Shown one piece after another: positions 13,731 to 45,262 of a stretch of 64,000 nt of DNA. The first letter of the stretch is position 1, and the number at the start of each line of letters is the position of its first letter. The notes under the pieces were generated by a model. It had not been told where the DNA came from. It worked only from the letters and a program-made list of their open reading frames with translations, and did not search any database. This stretch comes from Colius striatus (taxonomy: Eukaryota; Chordata; Aves; Coliiformes; Coliidae), in NCBI RefSeq assembly GCF_028858725.1, contig NC_084767.1, positions 18,553,895 to 18,617,894 on the forward strand, in the 5' to 3' direction. The translations under genes were made by a program, and so were the position numbers.

Positions 13731-14627
13731 TCAAATATGTCCAATATAATAAGCAGTTTGACGTTCATTTATCTGATGCCAGAGCCACAGAAATAAGTGA
13801 TACAGATTCTGATTAGAGATTTCTTTCAACAACGCTCTCTCTAATCGAGTGACGGCATCGACCACATAGAGGGAATCGGAGATGATGTTTAATGGGACGT
13901 CTGGCCATTTCTTGAAAGTTTTAACTACAGCCATCAGTTCCAGCAGTTGAACTGAACTGCCTGGGGAGTGAACAGTTAGATTTTGCCATTTCCCATTCTC
14001 CCACCAAACCACTCCCGCTTTGGCTTGGATCTTACTTGCGTTGGTAAAAACAGTCAGGCCTTTAACGGGTACTGCTGATCTCAACGGCCGGTCTTCCATT
14101 TGAAATTTAACAGAAAACAATTTATGGGCCAGATAATGATTATTTATAGTCCCTGGATATGACAATAAGGCCCACTGTAATTCATCAGATTGTTGCAGTG
14201 CCCAGTTCAAGAATTCACCTGTGAGAGGAATGAAAATGATGTCTGCTTCAATCCCTGCTATTTCCAGCAGACGTTTCCTGGCCTTAACTATTATTTTCGC
14301 AATTGCTTCTAGTCTCGTGGTAATTGTTTTTTGCAAATTATATGGCAAAAATATCTACTTCAAGATCCTCAATGGGTCTTTCACTACTGAATCCCATTGC
14401 ATCAAGACTGACATTACATGCTGGCTTTGACTTTTCACAGCAATGTTAACTGACAAGTCAGGATCATATTGATGACTGTAGTTATTGACTATCTTGTTTC
14501 CTATCTTTTCTATTGCTTGGATTTGCTGCCGGGACAGTTTTGGTGCAGTTTCAGCCTCTACTGAGCCTTTTAACAAAGGCATTAGTGGCGCAAGATCCTC
14601 ATTCGTGATACCACATATGGTTTGTAC
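13731..14627 (-). pseudogene. pol: Provirus RT connection and RNase H (broken)
   Basis: A connection segment (14582-14358) ends at an in-frame stop (14355), then an open stretch (14348-13731) carries RNase H. FTNAS stands where retroviral RNase H has FTDAS (first catalytic Asp to Asn), followed by LLELMAV and IISDSLYVV, with the second and third acidic residues kept. It stops at 13731. Confidence 0.87.
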
Positions 14628-15390
14628 CTATTGGCTATCACCTATTAGCTTTTGAATGTCTGTTAAATGAGCAATATCTGTTTTAATTGCCGCCTTCTGA
14701 GGATAGATGCACGCATTGGTGATAATACTACCTAAATATTTCCAAAAGGCGTGCATTTGTGCCTTCTCTGGTGTGATCACCAACCTGGAGATGCTCAACT
14801 GTAGCTTCACTTCTTGTAGAATCTGATGCTGGTCCAGGTCTTTTCCTGCCATCAAGATATCATCCATATAATGGTAAAATAAAACATGAGGGTATTTTTT
14901 GCGCAGAGGTGCTAGCACCCAGGCAACATAAGTTTGACAAATAGTTGCAAGTTCTTCATTCCCTGAGGCAAAACAGTCCATTGACACCATTTTGCTGGCT
15001 CTTGTTTGTTAATAGATGGTACTGTAAAAGCAAACTTCTCACTGTCATCCTCATGTGGGGTAATTGTGAAAAAACAGTCCTTTAAGTCAATCACCAACAG
15101 GGGCCATTCTTTTGGAAGCATTGCAGGAGAGGGTAATCCTGGCTGTAAAGCACCCATGTCCTGCATCACTGCATTAACAGCTCTTAGGTCATGTAACAGC
15201 CTCCATTTCCCTGATTTTTTAGGGATAGTAAAAATTGGTGTATTCCATGGACTAGTGGATGGTTTACTATGACCTTTCTCTAATTGTTCATTTACTAATT
15301 CATGAATCTGGGCGAGCTTTTCTTTGCTTAGCGGCCATTGATCAATCCAAACTGGTTTATCTGTGAGCCAGGTTAATTTCAGGATTGGTC
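14628..15390 (-). pseudogene. pol: Provirus reverse transcriptase (broken)
   Basis: N-terminal part (about 15386-15155) has the fingers motif [20 protein letters not shown]. It continues through [14 protein letters not shown] with the first catalytic Asp, and LPQGMKN. A frame change near 14950-14990 leads to the segment with the YMDD box (14859-14870). An in-frame stop follows at 14628. Sequence identity is clear but no single frame spans the domain. Confidence 0.9.
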
Positions 15391-15408
15391 ACCCATCAAT
15401 GGCCACCA

Positions 15409-15720
15409 TTAAAAATATTCATTCGACAAATGAAAGCCCATTTGGCTTAAGGCATCTCTACCTAAAAGCCAAATCGAAGTGTTCATTACATAGGGTTTAA
15501 TTTGTACACATCTATTCTCTTTGCCCTGTATCCATACCGAAATCAAGTCTCTGCTAATTTTTGTCATCTGTGTTCCTCCTACTCCGAGAACAGGAGTGTC
15601 TAAATTCTCTAAAGGCCAGCTTTTTGGCCAATAGCATAATGGAACAATGGTAATGTCTGCTCTCATATCCAGTAACGTATTGTACCCAACCATGTTCACC
15701 ATTTGGATGTTGGGATACAA
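15409..15720 (-). pseudogene. pro: Provirus aspartic protease, active-site substituted
   Basis: About 103 codons open. The region LLDMRADITIV (core at 15655-15669) is where retroviral proteases carry LLDTGAD, so the catalytic D-T-G is D-M-R here. The C-terminal LLGRDALSQMGF, the usual G-R-D/N-x-L protease helix, is intact. A second open frame overlaps the first 170 bases, consistent with a nearby frame change. Loss of T and G next to the catalytic Asp would be expected to kill activity. Confidence 0.85.
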
Positions 15721-15799
15721 CCGTCTGAGTGGGCTTTCCCTGTGAAAGTGGCATTGCCAGTCTTACCTCAGGTACTCCAGTGGATACAAAACCACCATC

Positions 15800-16140
15800 T
15801 CAATGCTTACGACTACCTGCAAATGGAACTTTAGCCCTGAAAGGAACTAATTGAGCTATTTTAGTTCCTTTAGCTATATAAACTGGTGGCTGCCAAACTT
15901 CAACCATTATTCCAATGTTTCCTTCATAATCTGGATCAATTACACCAGGGAGCACAAAAATACCCTGTTGAGAGGCTGATTACCATCCTAAAAGCAGAGT
16001 GCTTAAACCATAGCCAAGGAGTCCAATAGCATTTGATGAGATAACCGTTACATCCATATTGTGGATGGTTACATCTACTGCTGTTTCCACATCCACTCCT
16101 GCGCTTCCTGCAGTGGCTGATCTGACGCCGTCCAGGCAGC
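15800..16140 (-). pseudogene. Provirus dUTPase domain (remnant)
   Basis: Minus-strand translation gives the retroviral dUTPase motif 1 (ATAGSAGVDVE) and, downstream, LPGVIDPDYEGNIGIM, which matches the dUTPase uridine-binding motif region. An in-frame stop (15980-15982) lies between them. Position upstream of the protease is the betaretroviral order. Confidence 0.8.
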
Positions 16141-16288
16141 TGTTGGTGTTAAAGGGCGGTTTTGTGTCATCACGCTCGCCTTTTTTGCGCTCGTTAACCC
16201 ATTTCCCTTAGGCATTACATGTCTGGCCACTCAAGAACGGCACTCAGTGGCTCTGTGTCCAAACTTGCCACATCTGTAACAATTACCA

Positions 16289-18106
16289 TTAAATCTGCCA
16301 CTGGACCCCGATGATCTGATGGAGCTGTTTGTCCATACCAATGGTCTGGACCGACATTGATTTTTCACGTCCCATTTTTGCGTAGTTAAAGCATTTTGGT
16401 CTCTGATTTCCTTTGTGCTGTTGAACTAATGGTTTCAGTGCTGTTGCCGTGGTTTCAGCTAAATGTGCTGATGATCCTACCCGAGAGCAGGCTTCTATCA
16501 TATCGACCAAAGCTGCCGTCTGTGGGAGAGCCTGCAGGATCTTTTTACAATCATGGTTAGCGTTAGCAACTGCTAAGTGTAATCCTATTTCCGCTTTTAC
16601 TTCAGCCAACATGTTTGGTATACGATCCAGAGCTGCTCTTAGACGGTCTAAAAAGATCATAAAAGGCTCATTAGGTTTCTGTGTAATAGTTGTATATGAG
16701 GGAACTGGCACCCCCATGTCAGGGACGATCTTAAACGCTTGACAAGCCAGTGTCTGTGTTTGTTGCAAAATAGCTTCATGGAGTCGGGCTTGTACCTGAG
16801 GGTCAGAAAACAGTCCTTTTCCTAACATCATATCCACTGTGACGACTCGCCGCAGATCTCCCTGCTGTAAGTCCATATTTTCTACTACTGTCACATTAAC
16901 TCTTTTTTCCCATTCAGACTCCCATAGTAATACATGAGTGGGCTTCAGGAAAGTTTCTGCAAGCTTCCGGCAGTCAAATGGAGTCATTAATCCACTGGCG
17001 AAAATATGATCCAATAAAGTTTGAACGTATTGGTTGGCCAAGCCATATTGCATCACAGCTTTCTGGCCTTCCCTTACCAACTTCCAGTCCAAAGGTGCCC
17101 ATTGTCGTTTTGCACGATTATTATGCGTTGTTATTACTGGAAAGGCTTGTGGAATAAATTCTCCTTCAATTACTGCGTCATGTATGAGGCCTCTCCATTT
17201 CTTAGCTGGATCATAGTCATCTGGCTGGGGGTCTCTGAGCACCTGTGGGGGTGAAACTTTAATCTCTGGCTTAGTTAATTTGTTAATCTGTTTCAACAGT
17301 TGATTAGCTGTTGCTTTTGGCTTTTCCATCAGTTCCTCCAAGTGGGCCAAAGTCCGTTTCATATCTTCTCCATGCCTTATTAAGTCTTCTTGTAACAAAT
17401 GTCTTTGTTGATCTTCCCCTTCACCAGATGTTGGGGGTGACGATGGAAGAGGAATACACTCAGGGATTGATGAGCTATGGGGCAATGGCAGATCTGTAGT
17501 ATTGTGGGCAAAGCGTACCTTTCGTTCTCTGCCAGGTACTCCTTCAGGCATAGCAGCAGGATGGGACAGGGCAGGACGGTGAAGGGTCAGTGGGAGAGGA
17601 GGAGAAACAATTAGTGCATTCTGCTCCTGAAATGGTGCTTTAGGGGGTTCTGGGGGGAGTGGTCTCACATCCATACTCTCCTCCTCTAGAGATGGAGCCG
17701 AGGGTATTATGACATTATCACCTCCGAAGAGTTTCTTAGTATTTTCTTCTAGAGGTGAAGCCGATGGCACTATAAAGTCACCACCTCCAAAGAACCTTTT
17801 TACTGGGAACGCAGATGGTATAGAATTTTCTGCTTTCATGGCAGCAGCTGTAGCACGCTCAGCTTCTAGCTGTTGTAAAATGGATGATACCAGTTTACAC
17901 AGGCCAAGAGCATTAATCAACGTGTCTCCTAGATTCTGCCACTGTGCCATTTCATATACTTCCTGTGGGGAGACGAAGAAACCTACTTCCTGTCCCCATC
18001 TTACAAGTCTTAACAAATCCTCTCTTTCATAATTGAATCCTTTCTCAGCAAGGATATGCTGGAGGGTATCAATAGGGTTTTCCTCTTTGCTTATCATCTT
18101 TCCCAT
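16289..18106 (-). CDS. gag: Provirus gag, 605-codon open frame (matrix, proline-rich linker, capsid, broken nucleocapsid)
   Basis: Starts about 110 nt after the PBS and stays open to a stop at 16289. The N-terminal matrix-like region is followed by a proline-rich part with two related copies of a GGxxxIIPSA(P/S)-type block, one containing a PSAP late-domain motif. Capsid follows, with a major homology region near residues 492-510 (PNEPFMIFLDRL). The first nucleocapsid zinc knuckle is degraded (CFNYAKMGRE, lacking the second Cys and the His). The second knuckle is intact but lies in another frame just beyond the stop (about 16235-16285), so a frameshift truncates nucleocapsid. No initiator myristoylation glycine beyond MGK is assessed. 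Confidence 0.88.
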   Translation of the reverse strand: MGKMISKEENPIDTLQHILAEKGFNYEREDLLRLVRWGQEVGFFVSPQEVYEMAQWQNLGDTLINALGLCKLVSSILQQLEAERATAAAMKAENSIPSAFPVKRFFGGGDFIVPSASPLEENTKKLFGGDNVIIPSAPSLEEESMDVRPLPPEPPKAPFQEQNALIVSPPLPLTLHRPALSHPAAMPEGVPGRERKVRFAHNTTDLPLPHSSSIPECIPLPSSPPTSGEGEDQQRHLLQEDLIRHGEDMKRTLAHLEELMEKPKATANQLLKQINKLTKPEIKVSPPQVLRDPQPDDYDPAKKWRGLIHDAVIEGEFIPQAFPVITTHNNRAKRQWAPLDWKLVREGQKAVMQYGLANQYVQTLLDHIFASGLMTPFDCRKLAETFLKPTHVLLWESEWEKRVNVTVVENMDLQQGDLRRVVTVDMMLGKGLFSDPQVQARLHEAILQQTQTLACQAFKIVPDMGVPVPSYTTITQKPNEPFMIFLDRLRAALDRIPNMLAEVKAEIGLHLAVANANHDCKKILQALPQTAALVDMIEACSRVGSSAHLAETTATALKPLVQQHKGNQRPKCFNYAKMGREKSMSVQTIGMDKQLHQIIGVQWQI

Positions 18107-18194
18107 TATACCGGTTTACTTGGATCACTTGCTTTTTCAAGCAGGAATCCAGGCAATTTTCTGCCAAGGGTTCTTAATCCAATAAATTCGGCTG

Positions 18195-18212
18195 ATCACG
18201 TCGGGGTCACCA
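18195..18212 (-). other. Primer-binding site for tRNA-Trp
   Basis: Two bases inside the 5' LTR the minus strand reads TGGTGACCCCGACGTGAT, 18 nt complementary to the tRNA-Trp 3' end including CCA. This is the primer type used by avian leukosis/sarcoma viruses, an unusual choice for a mammalian-type betaretrovirus but typical in birds. Confidence 0.9.
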
Positions 18213-18214
18213 AA

Positions 18215-18503
18215 TGTTGTAGTGGTGCAAGCTATATTCATTCAAAGACGTAGAGAATCTACGTAGTGCATGTGCAGAGACGTACACAGGCAATCTAGTA
18301 CAACCAACAGAGGTGACTCGAAGCCACCCTTCCTTTGCTAGCTAGTTCCTTATATGCTGTTTCTGCCCATGTGATCACCCAGGGAAGAACTGGTTACCTT
18401 GCAGCACCTGTTTCTGATACTTGGAAGTAGCTTGCCAGATGCATTAACTTGTCCCTACCATCTTTATTAAAGCTGGCTGGTCCAAGCCACATTTGTGCCT
18501 CCA
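18215..18503 (-). repeat. Provirus 5' LTR
   Basis: 289 bp, TG...CA bounded, paired with 11983-12266. A TATA box (ATATAAGG, minus strand, 18348-18355) lies mid-LTR. Relative to the other LTR it has a 4-bp GCTA tandem insertion beside the TATA box and about 24 substitutions. Confidence 0.93.
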
Positions 18504-18509
18504 CAGGTA
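18504..18509. repeat. Provirus target-site duplication, right copy
   Basis: CAGGTA directly after the ...CTCCA end of the LTR; an exact partner of 11977-11982. Confidence 0.93.
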
Positions 18510-21447
18510 CTCCAAGACATCCAGCATCTTCCTGCACATGTGATAAAAACTTCTCACTTTCATTCTTCTTCCTGATGTGCTCTACTTACTCTCTTTGCAC
18601 AGTAGGCAAATGCATGAACACTTCCTAGCTATACAGGATCAAAACTCACAGCCAAGCTGGGGTTACGCTGCAGTTACCTTAAGTCTGTTGTTACAGGCTG
18701 CAAGAACCATCAGCCAGCTACCCACATTCATCACCAAGGTGTATGACGCATATAGGTTAACCATATCTTAGCATTACTAATTATTTGTATGACCTTCATG
18801 TTGTTGCTCAAAGACATCAGAATGTGTTTGCTTTTTGGACAGCATGTCCCACAACAGTTCCCAGAAAGATCCAGACCTGTGCACCGCACTTTATTGCAAA
18901 GTACATAAAAGAGATATCCAAATTTAGCCCCATGCCCCTGGCAGTGCCACATAGTTGCCTCTCCAGAGTTAAGGTGATGCTGTAGACAAGGGAGAAGGGT
19001 GGCCAAGATAGGAGTCAGGGAAGCTGGAATAGGATCAAACCTAAAGGCTCCCGAGGCTGCACTGGTCTGAAAGTACTTTACTGAAACCATCCTCCTTTCC
19101 TGGATCACCTTCATCTCAGAGGGACAGGAAACAACCATGCCCAAAGGGCAGCACAGAAGCAATAACACATGAGCAGTGAGGAAGGGATTATCTGCATCAC
19201 TAGAGAGGACAAGTGCTAACCTCTGGTTAAACAAACATCTTCATCACACAGAGTCTAGACAGTCTTTTCCCTGCTGCATGAGACAGATTCAGGACTTGAC
19301 ATGTGAAAGTGGTCTCTTTAAATTCTTGTCACTTAAAGCTCAGTAGGGTCAGGTTCTGGCCCTTTTCAGAGTCCCTGACAAGAATTCCTCTTCTTTGGGA
19401 CAGAGGAGTACATTCTGTGCTGCTTTGTACCCCAGCACCACCCCTGGTTACAGGCAGAGCAGAAGAGGTCTGGGGACAGCTATGTTCTGAGTTGCCTTTT
19501 ACACATATCATTCTTATCTCAAATCAAACTTAGCATCACTGAAGGATGACCCTTCCTCTTCCCAAGTTAGGGATTTTATAGCTCAGATGAGGCACACAAC
19601 CCACTTGTATAATACAGACATGGTCCCCCTCCCAGCACAATACCGTGACTGCTCTCTGCCATTGCTTGCACAGCTTCCCTTATCCATCCCTGAGAAACCC
19701 TTTCTCCACTCATGCTACACATTTTAGTCTGGATGCCAGTTTTCCCATCTAAGGTGATTACATAGAGTAGAAAAACATGTGAAAATCATCTAATGGGAAA
19801 GAGAAGTAACTTACAATGCAGACAAAAAGGTAAATACTTCAGTGTCTATGAAGTTGAAAACTAACACTTTAGGTGCTTTCCTAACCCAGTTGAAGGGATA
19901 CATAATTGCTCAGCAACACAGGGAATCTCACAGACTCACAGAACTGCTTAGGTTGGAAAAGACCTTTAATATCATTGAGCCCAATCAGCAGCATTGAGGC
20001 CAGGGGTTAAGAAACCACAAACTCAAACTGGATGAGGATTACTGGCATAGGTTGTTGGTGTTTTTTCTTATTATGACTACATAAACCAGGTTAAGAGTCC
20101 ATCAGAGTTCACATGGTGTCTGCTTTCATCAGTACCTGTTACGCAGAGTGGTGCCTTGAAGACCTGATCAGCAAGCTACCTCTAACAGCTGTGGCCTGAG
20201 GGCCTCTCTGAAGGGTCCCAAAGCACACTTCAAAGTGTCTGGCAGACATTTGTCCACAGCAAACTTTAGCAGTACATATGAGTGTCTGTACTAAGTACTT
20301 AAAAGCTGTGAATTAAGTCTGTATGTCAAGAGAAAAACCATTTCAGTATAAACAAGGCTCAAGCACTTACTGTACCAGTGATATGCTGGCAAAGGCTCCC
20401 TATAAATAGAGGAAGGCTTATTTGTCCCGGCACGTGAATCTTTGGGTTTTAGGTCTAAAAAAACTCTTATAACACAGGTTTAATTTTAGGCTAATTACCA
20501 TACTCTCTTCATCTTCTAGAACAACAGGAGAATTAGGAACACAATCTGTCAGACCACACAAACATGCCGAGTCACATATGCTCTTTCTCTAAAGTAGCTA
20601 TCTTCAGATCAGATTAACAGCAAGTGAATCCTTCGCACAATTCAAAGCAGCTTAGCATTCAAGCAGTTTTGCATCCATGCTCGTGTCCTATACTTTAGGG
20701 ATAGATTGGAACAAGGTGGAAGACAACTCAGAAAATAGAAGAGGATTTTTCCCAGAGAAAACAAGTACAGTTATCTGAAGTTTGGTATGATGTAACACAG
20801 TTGATAGCATTTCCCAGACAACTACACTATTTCAGAAGTGGGATGTGCAGATTTTTGGCCAGAGTCCTGATGTGAACTTTATCTGTCAACATACCACGTT
20901 GACAAAAAGTCTTAGTAGATTTCCCTTCCTCCCTCTGAAATCCAAAGCGTTCCAACAAGATTGTGGGTTTGGCTCCTCATCAGTTCTTCACATCTGTGAG
21001 GCTGTCACATGTTGAATACTTTGTTACAAAGCAAAACTCCTTATTTCCTAAGTTTATGTTGTGCTGAGAGATTTTACTAAGAAAACTAGAGGTCAACAAT
21101 GAAATATTCTCAATAGCCAGCCAACAACCACAACATTCATGGCAAGCAAAGGAGCACTAGGAGAGATTAGAGAAACAACTCTTGAGCTATGCTGTGCTGG
21201 GTGACTAGAGCATTTTGCAATTCCTATAGCTACCTGCTATAAATGCTCACACAAAGCTTGCTTGCAAGACTAGATGATCCCCTCACTTCGGTATCATTAA
21301 TAACTGCAGCTCAACAGGTCTCTGCCTGGGCAACTCAACACTCTCCAGTTGGATGTGTATGTCTAACAGTTAAAATGTCAGTGAATACACATACTTACAG
21401 GTGGCATCTAAATGACTAAACAAAGCAGTAACCATTAAATCCATACG
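18510..21447. other. Intergenic between provirus and solo LTR
   Basis: Contains one short CR1 terminus (19927-20003). The 167-codon minus-strand frame at 18731-19234 has no recognisable feature. Nothing else was seen. Confidence 0.6.
19927..20003 (-). mobile_element. Short CR1 3' terminal fragment
   Basis: Plus strand TCACAGACTCACAGAACTGC then TTAGGTTGGAAAAGACCTTT and ATCATTGAGCCCAA, the reverse complement of a CR1 terminus, under 80 bp. Confidence 0.8.
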
Positions 21448-22545
21448 TGTGGTGGTTTAGCCAGGTGTCCAAGTCATAAAATCACTCACTTTCCTAAACC
21501 GGACAGGAGAGAGAGAGAAACATAACAAGCGGTTTGTGAGTCAAGATAAGGACAGAGCAATTAGTATCATGGGCAAAACAGACTCAACCTGGGGAGAAAA
21601 AGCTTTGATTTATTAAAGGAACAATAAGAACAGGGAGATGAGAAATAAAACTGAACCTCAAAACACCTTCCCCCATCCCTCCTCTTCCCAGAACTCCCTT
21701 CTCCCCCAGCGGCACAGGGGATGGGGGTTGTGGTCAGTTCATTACAAATGGACTTTGCTGCTGCTTCTTATCAGGGAAAGGCCTCCTCACACTTTCCACT
21801 GCTACAGTGTGGGGTCCCTCCCACTGGAGACAGTCCCTCACAAACTTCTCCAGCGTGGGTCCTTCCCATGGGCTGCAGTTCCTCTCGAACTGCTCCAGCA
21901 TGGAGCCTGCCACAGGGGCAGCTCCTCACACCCTGCCCCAACGTGGGTCATCCACCAGAACAGTCCTTCAGGTACTGACTGCTCCAGCCTGAGTCCCTCA
22001 CAGAATCACAAGTCCTGACAGCAAACCTGCTCTGGCCTGGGCTCCTCTCTCCCCATGGGCTCCTGGGTCCTGCCAGGAACTTGGTCCAGGATGAGCTTCC
22101 CATATAGTCAGAGTCTCCTTCAGGCATCCAACTGTTCCAGCATGGGGTCCTCCATGATGTGAGAGTGGATCTCTGCTATCCAGTGGCCTCCATGGACTGC
22201 AGGGGCACAGCTGCCTCACCATGGGCTGCACCATAGGTCATGGCCTAAGCGCCCTCCTCCTCCACTGACCTTGGTGTCTGCAGAGACGTTTTCACATTCT
22301 CACTCCCTGTTGCTGCTCCAGTTTAGCAACTGCACAGCAACTTCCTCCCCTTCTCAAATATGCTATTTACAGAGGCGTTACCTCCATCACTCATTGGCCA
22401 GGCCTGGGTCAGCTGAAGGGTCCATCTAAGAATGGACTGGGCCTAGCCCTGTCAGCTACAGGGGAAGCTTCTGGCAGATCTTTGTTTAAAGAGGCCACCC
22501 CTGTAGCCCACCCCAACTACCAAAAAACCTGGCAAAACCACTATA
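21448..22545 (-). mobile_element. Solo LTR, ERVL-like avian family, minus strand
   Basis: About 1.1 kb. The minus strand starts near TATAGTGGTTTTGCCAGG and ends CTAAACCACCACA, an imperfect inverted terminal repeat of the TGTGGTGGTTT type. It has an AATAAA signal (21609-21614) near its 3' part and a middle section of imperfect tandem units of roughly 30-60 bp (about 21800-22200). No internal retroviral genes adjoin it, so it is a solo LTR. Target duplication is unclear (ATACG on the left, ATATA on the right). The 56137 element is a relative. Family naming is inference. Confidence 0.75.
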
Positions 22546-23874
22546 ATATATAAGACCCAGCAGCACATAGAATCATAGAACATATTCTGCCAAGTGACAC
22601 TACTTTACCACCAATAAAAGTGATGCCACCTATTATATCCATCATGGGAAGCCCTCCCATTCCACAAATCTCTCTTCAGAGGAAGATCACTGAAACTACG
22701 TTTTGGTGTAACTGAAACTTCTTTCACTTTCCCAAGACAGTTTTGTATATTGGTATATTAACAATTGCCCAAACCAGTCCTTCAGCAAGAAGTTATGCTT
22801 GTAAAACGTCTACCAGTTTCGGCTTTAAGTTCACCTGCAGTCATCCATAGACCCATGAAGTCATGCTCAAGCCCACCAGAAATGAGGGATCTAGGGTCAA
22901 TTCACTCTAGAGAGTAGCATATCAATACATCAGTCTGGGACTAACAGCAAGTTTCTACATTTCTGAAATGTTTGCATATTTCTCCATAACTTTGTCCCCT
23001 TTTTTAGCAATTAACTGTCATTTCTTCTGAATTATAATTTAGAAATGGGATTTCCTTTCTACTATGAACAACACTGTCCTCCATGTGTTAACTCATGTCC
23101 ATCACACACAAGCTCACAAAGCCCTAAGACAAAGCAGAATCTAAAGTCTAGTGTTCAAAGGGCATGATTATTCCCAGCCTGTCTGAAGGTCAAGACAAAA
23201 TCCTGCCCTGGTCTAGAAAAATAGATTAAGATTTGCTTGCAAGCCACCCTACTGATTTCAACAGGTGGTGAACTCTGCCAGATCACAGAATCTTAAGGGC
23301 AGGAAGGGACCTCAAAAGATCATCTAGTCCAATCCTCCTGCCAGAGAAGGATCTCTGAAAGTAGATCACACAGGAACTCATCCAGGTGAGTTTTGAATGT
23401 CTCCAGAGAAGGAGACAATGAGGTGTTCCAGTGGTAAAAATTTAGTGTTCCATCAGCAGAGATGTCTGCCTTCAGAATCAAGAATTGCCCAGACTGCCAA
23501 AAATCTTGAAATACTTCAGATTTTTGTAACTGCTTCCATCAAAAATAGATAGTACCCTCAGAGAAGTTAGCATCACAGGGAAAAGTTGCTCATAAGTGTA
23601 CTGAGATCATAGTTGCCATTGGCCCAAGATGTGGAGCTTGCCTGCTCCCAGGACACATTACAATTTCAATACATAAATTCAAACTTTTTAGCTTCAGCAG
23701 AAGGTGGAATAGTTCTCTGTCATGTGCTGGAGCTTTAAATGCAACACTGTCCAAAGTCATGACGTATTTCTGTAGAACAAGGGCAACAAAGCATGAGGCT
23801 CTCAAAGGAAAAAATAAAGGCCTTGTAATCAAACGCTGACAATATACCTACTGAGGACACAGAAGAAACAAACA
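22546..23874. other. Intergenic, P4HA2 3' flank
   Basis: Carries one CR1 fragment (23282-23425); otherwise no recognisable feature between the LTR and the presumed P4HA2 cleavage site. Confidence 0.6.
23282..23425 (-). mobile_element. CR1 LINE 3' fragment
   Basis: Plus strand ATCACAGAATCTTAAGGGCA, GGAAGGGACCTCAAAAGATC and GTCTCCAGAGAAGGAGAC mark the reverse complement of a CR1 3' end, about 450 bp beyond the P4HA2 poly(A) site. Confidence 0.85.
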
Positions 23875-23890
23875 CTTTTTGGAAAGAACA

Positions 23891-23896
23891 TTTATT
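23891..23896 (-). promoter_or_regulatory. P4HA2: P4HA2 poly(A) signal AATAAA
   Basis: Canonical AATAAA on the minus strand about 430 nt after the stop codon, followed within 30-45 nt by a GU/U-rich stretch (GTGTTTGTTTCTTCTGTGTC), as expected of a real cleavage site. No stronger signal lies between the stop codon and here. Confidence 0.75.
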
Positions 23897-24328
23897 TTTT
23901 GTTTCAAAATTTGTGATTCATAGAAATACAATAAAATCAACATGTACACAAAACTTTAAAACAAACAAACTTTGGTTCAAAGAAATATTTAACATCCAAA
24001 TCTTCTGAGGTACAAAAGGCACATGACCAGGCACCCAAACATACCAAATCGCCCACAGCACTGTTTGCACCACTAAGAGAAATTTTTGAGGCAGAAGGCA
24101 GGTGAGAGGAGGATGGTAGGAAAAATATGGAAGTAACAGCAACCAAAACACAGGGATGTGTGCAATACCATTTACTTTCTTCCAGAGGTGTTACACATTT
24201 TGTTGTCCTTTTTGGGTAAAGTGCGAGGACTCTTGGAGAAAAAGATGAATCATTTCTTAGAAATGAACTGGAAGAACAAACAGTAGAAAAGGAGACAGAG
24301 AAACCAAGGCCTGCAGCAGGGTGGGTTT

Positions 24329-45244
<20,916 letters not shown>

Positions 45245-45262
45245 CTTTCCAACAGCTCAAAC

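Larger units (their letters stand above)
11983..18503 (-). mobile_element. Class II (betaretrovirus-like, ERVK-type) endogenous provirus, env-less, defective
   Basis: A 6.5-kb provirus read on the minus strand: 5' LTR (18503-18215), tRNA-Trp PBS, gag, dUTPase plus protease, RT, RNase H, integrase, polypurine tract, 3' LTR (12266-11983). LTRs begin TG and end CA, and the insertion is flanked by the 6-bp direct repeat CAGGTA. dUTPase upstream of protease and a 6-bp duplication fit betaretroviruses. There is no room for env: about 480 bp separate the integrase end from the polypurine tract. Several stops and frameshifts break pro-pol, so it is non-functional. The LTRs differ at about 24 of 284 aligned sites by eye, an old insertion. 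Confidence 0.95.

Noticed and set aside
21638..22018. 126-codon and overlapping frames in the left LTR, with equivalents at 56480-57055
   Set aside because: The same repeat gives open frames in several frames and both strands; this comes from GC-rich tandem units, not coding.
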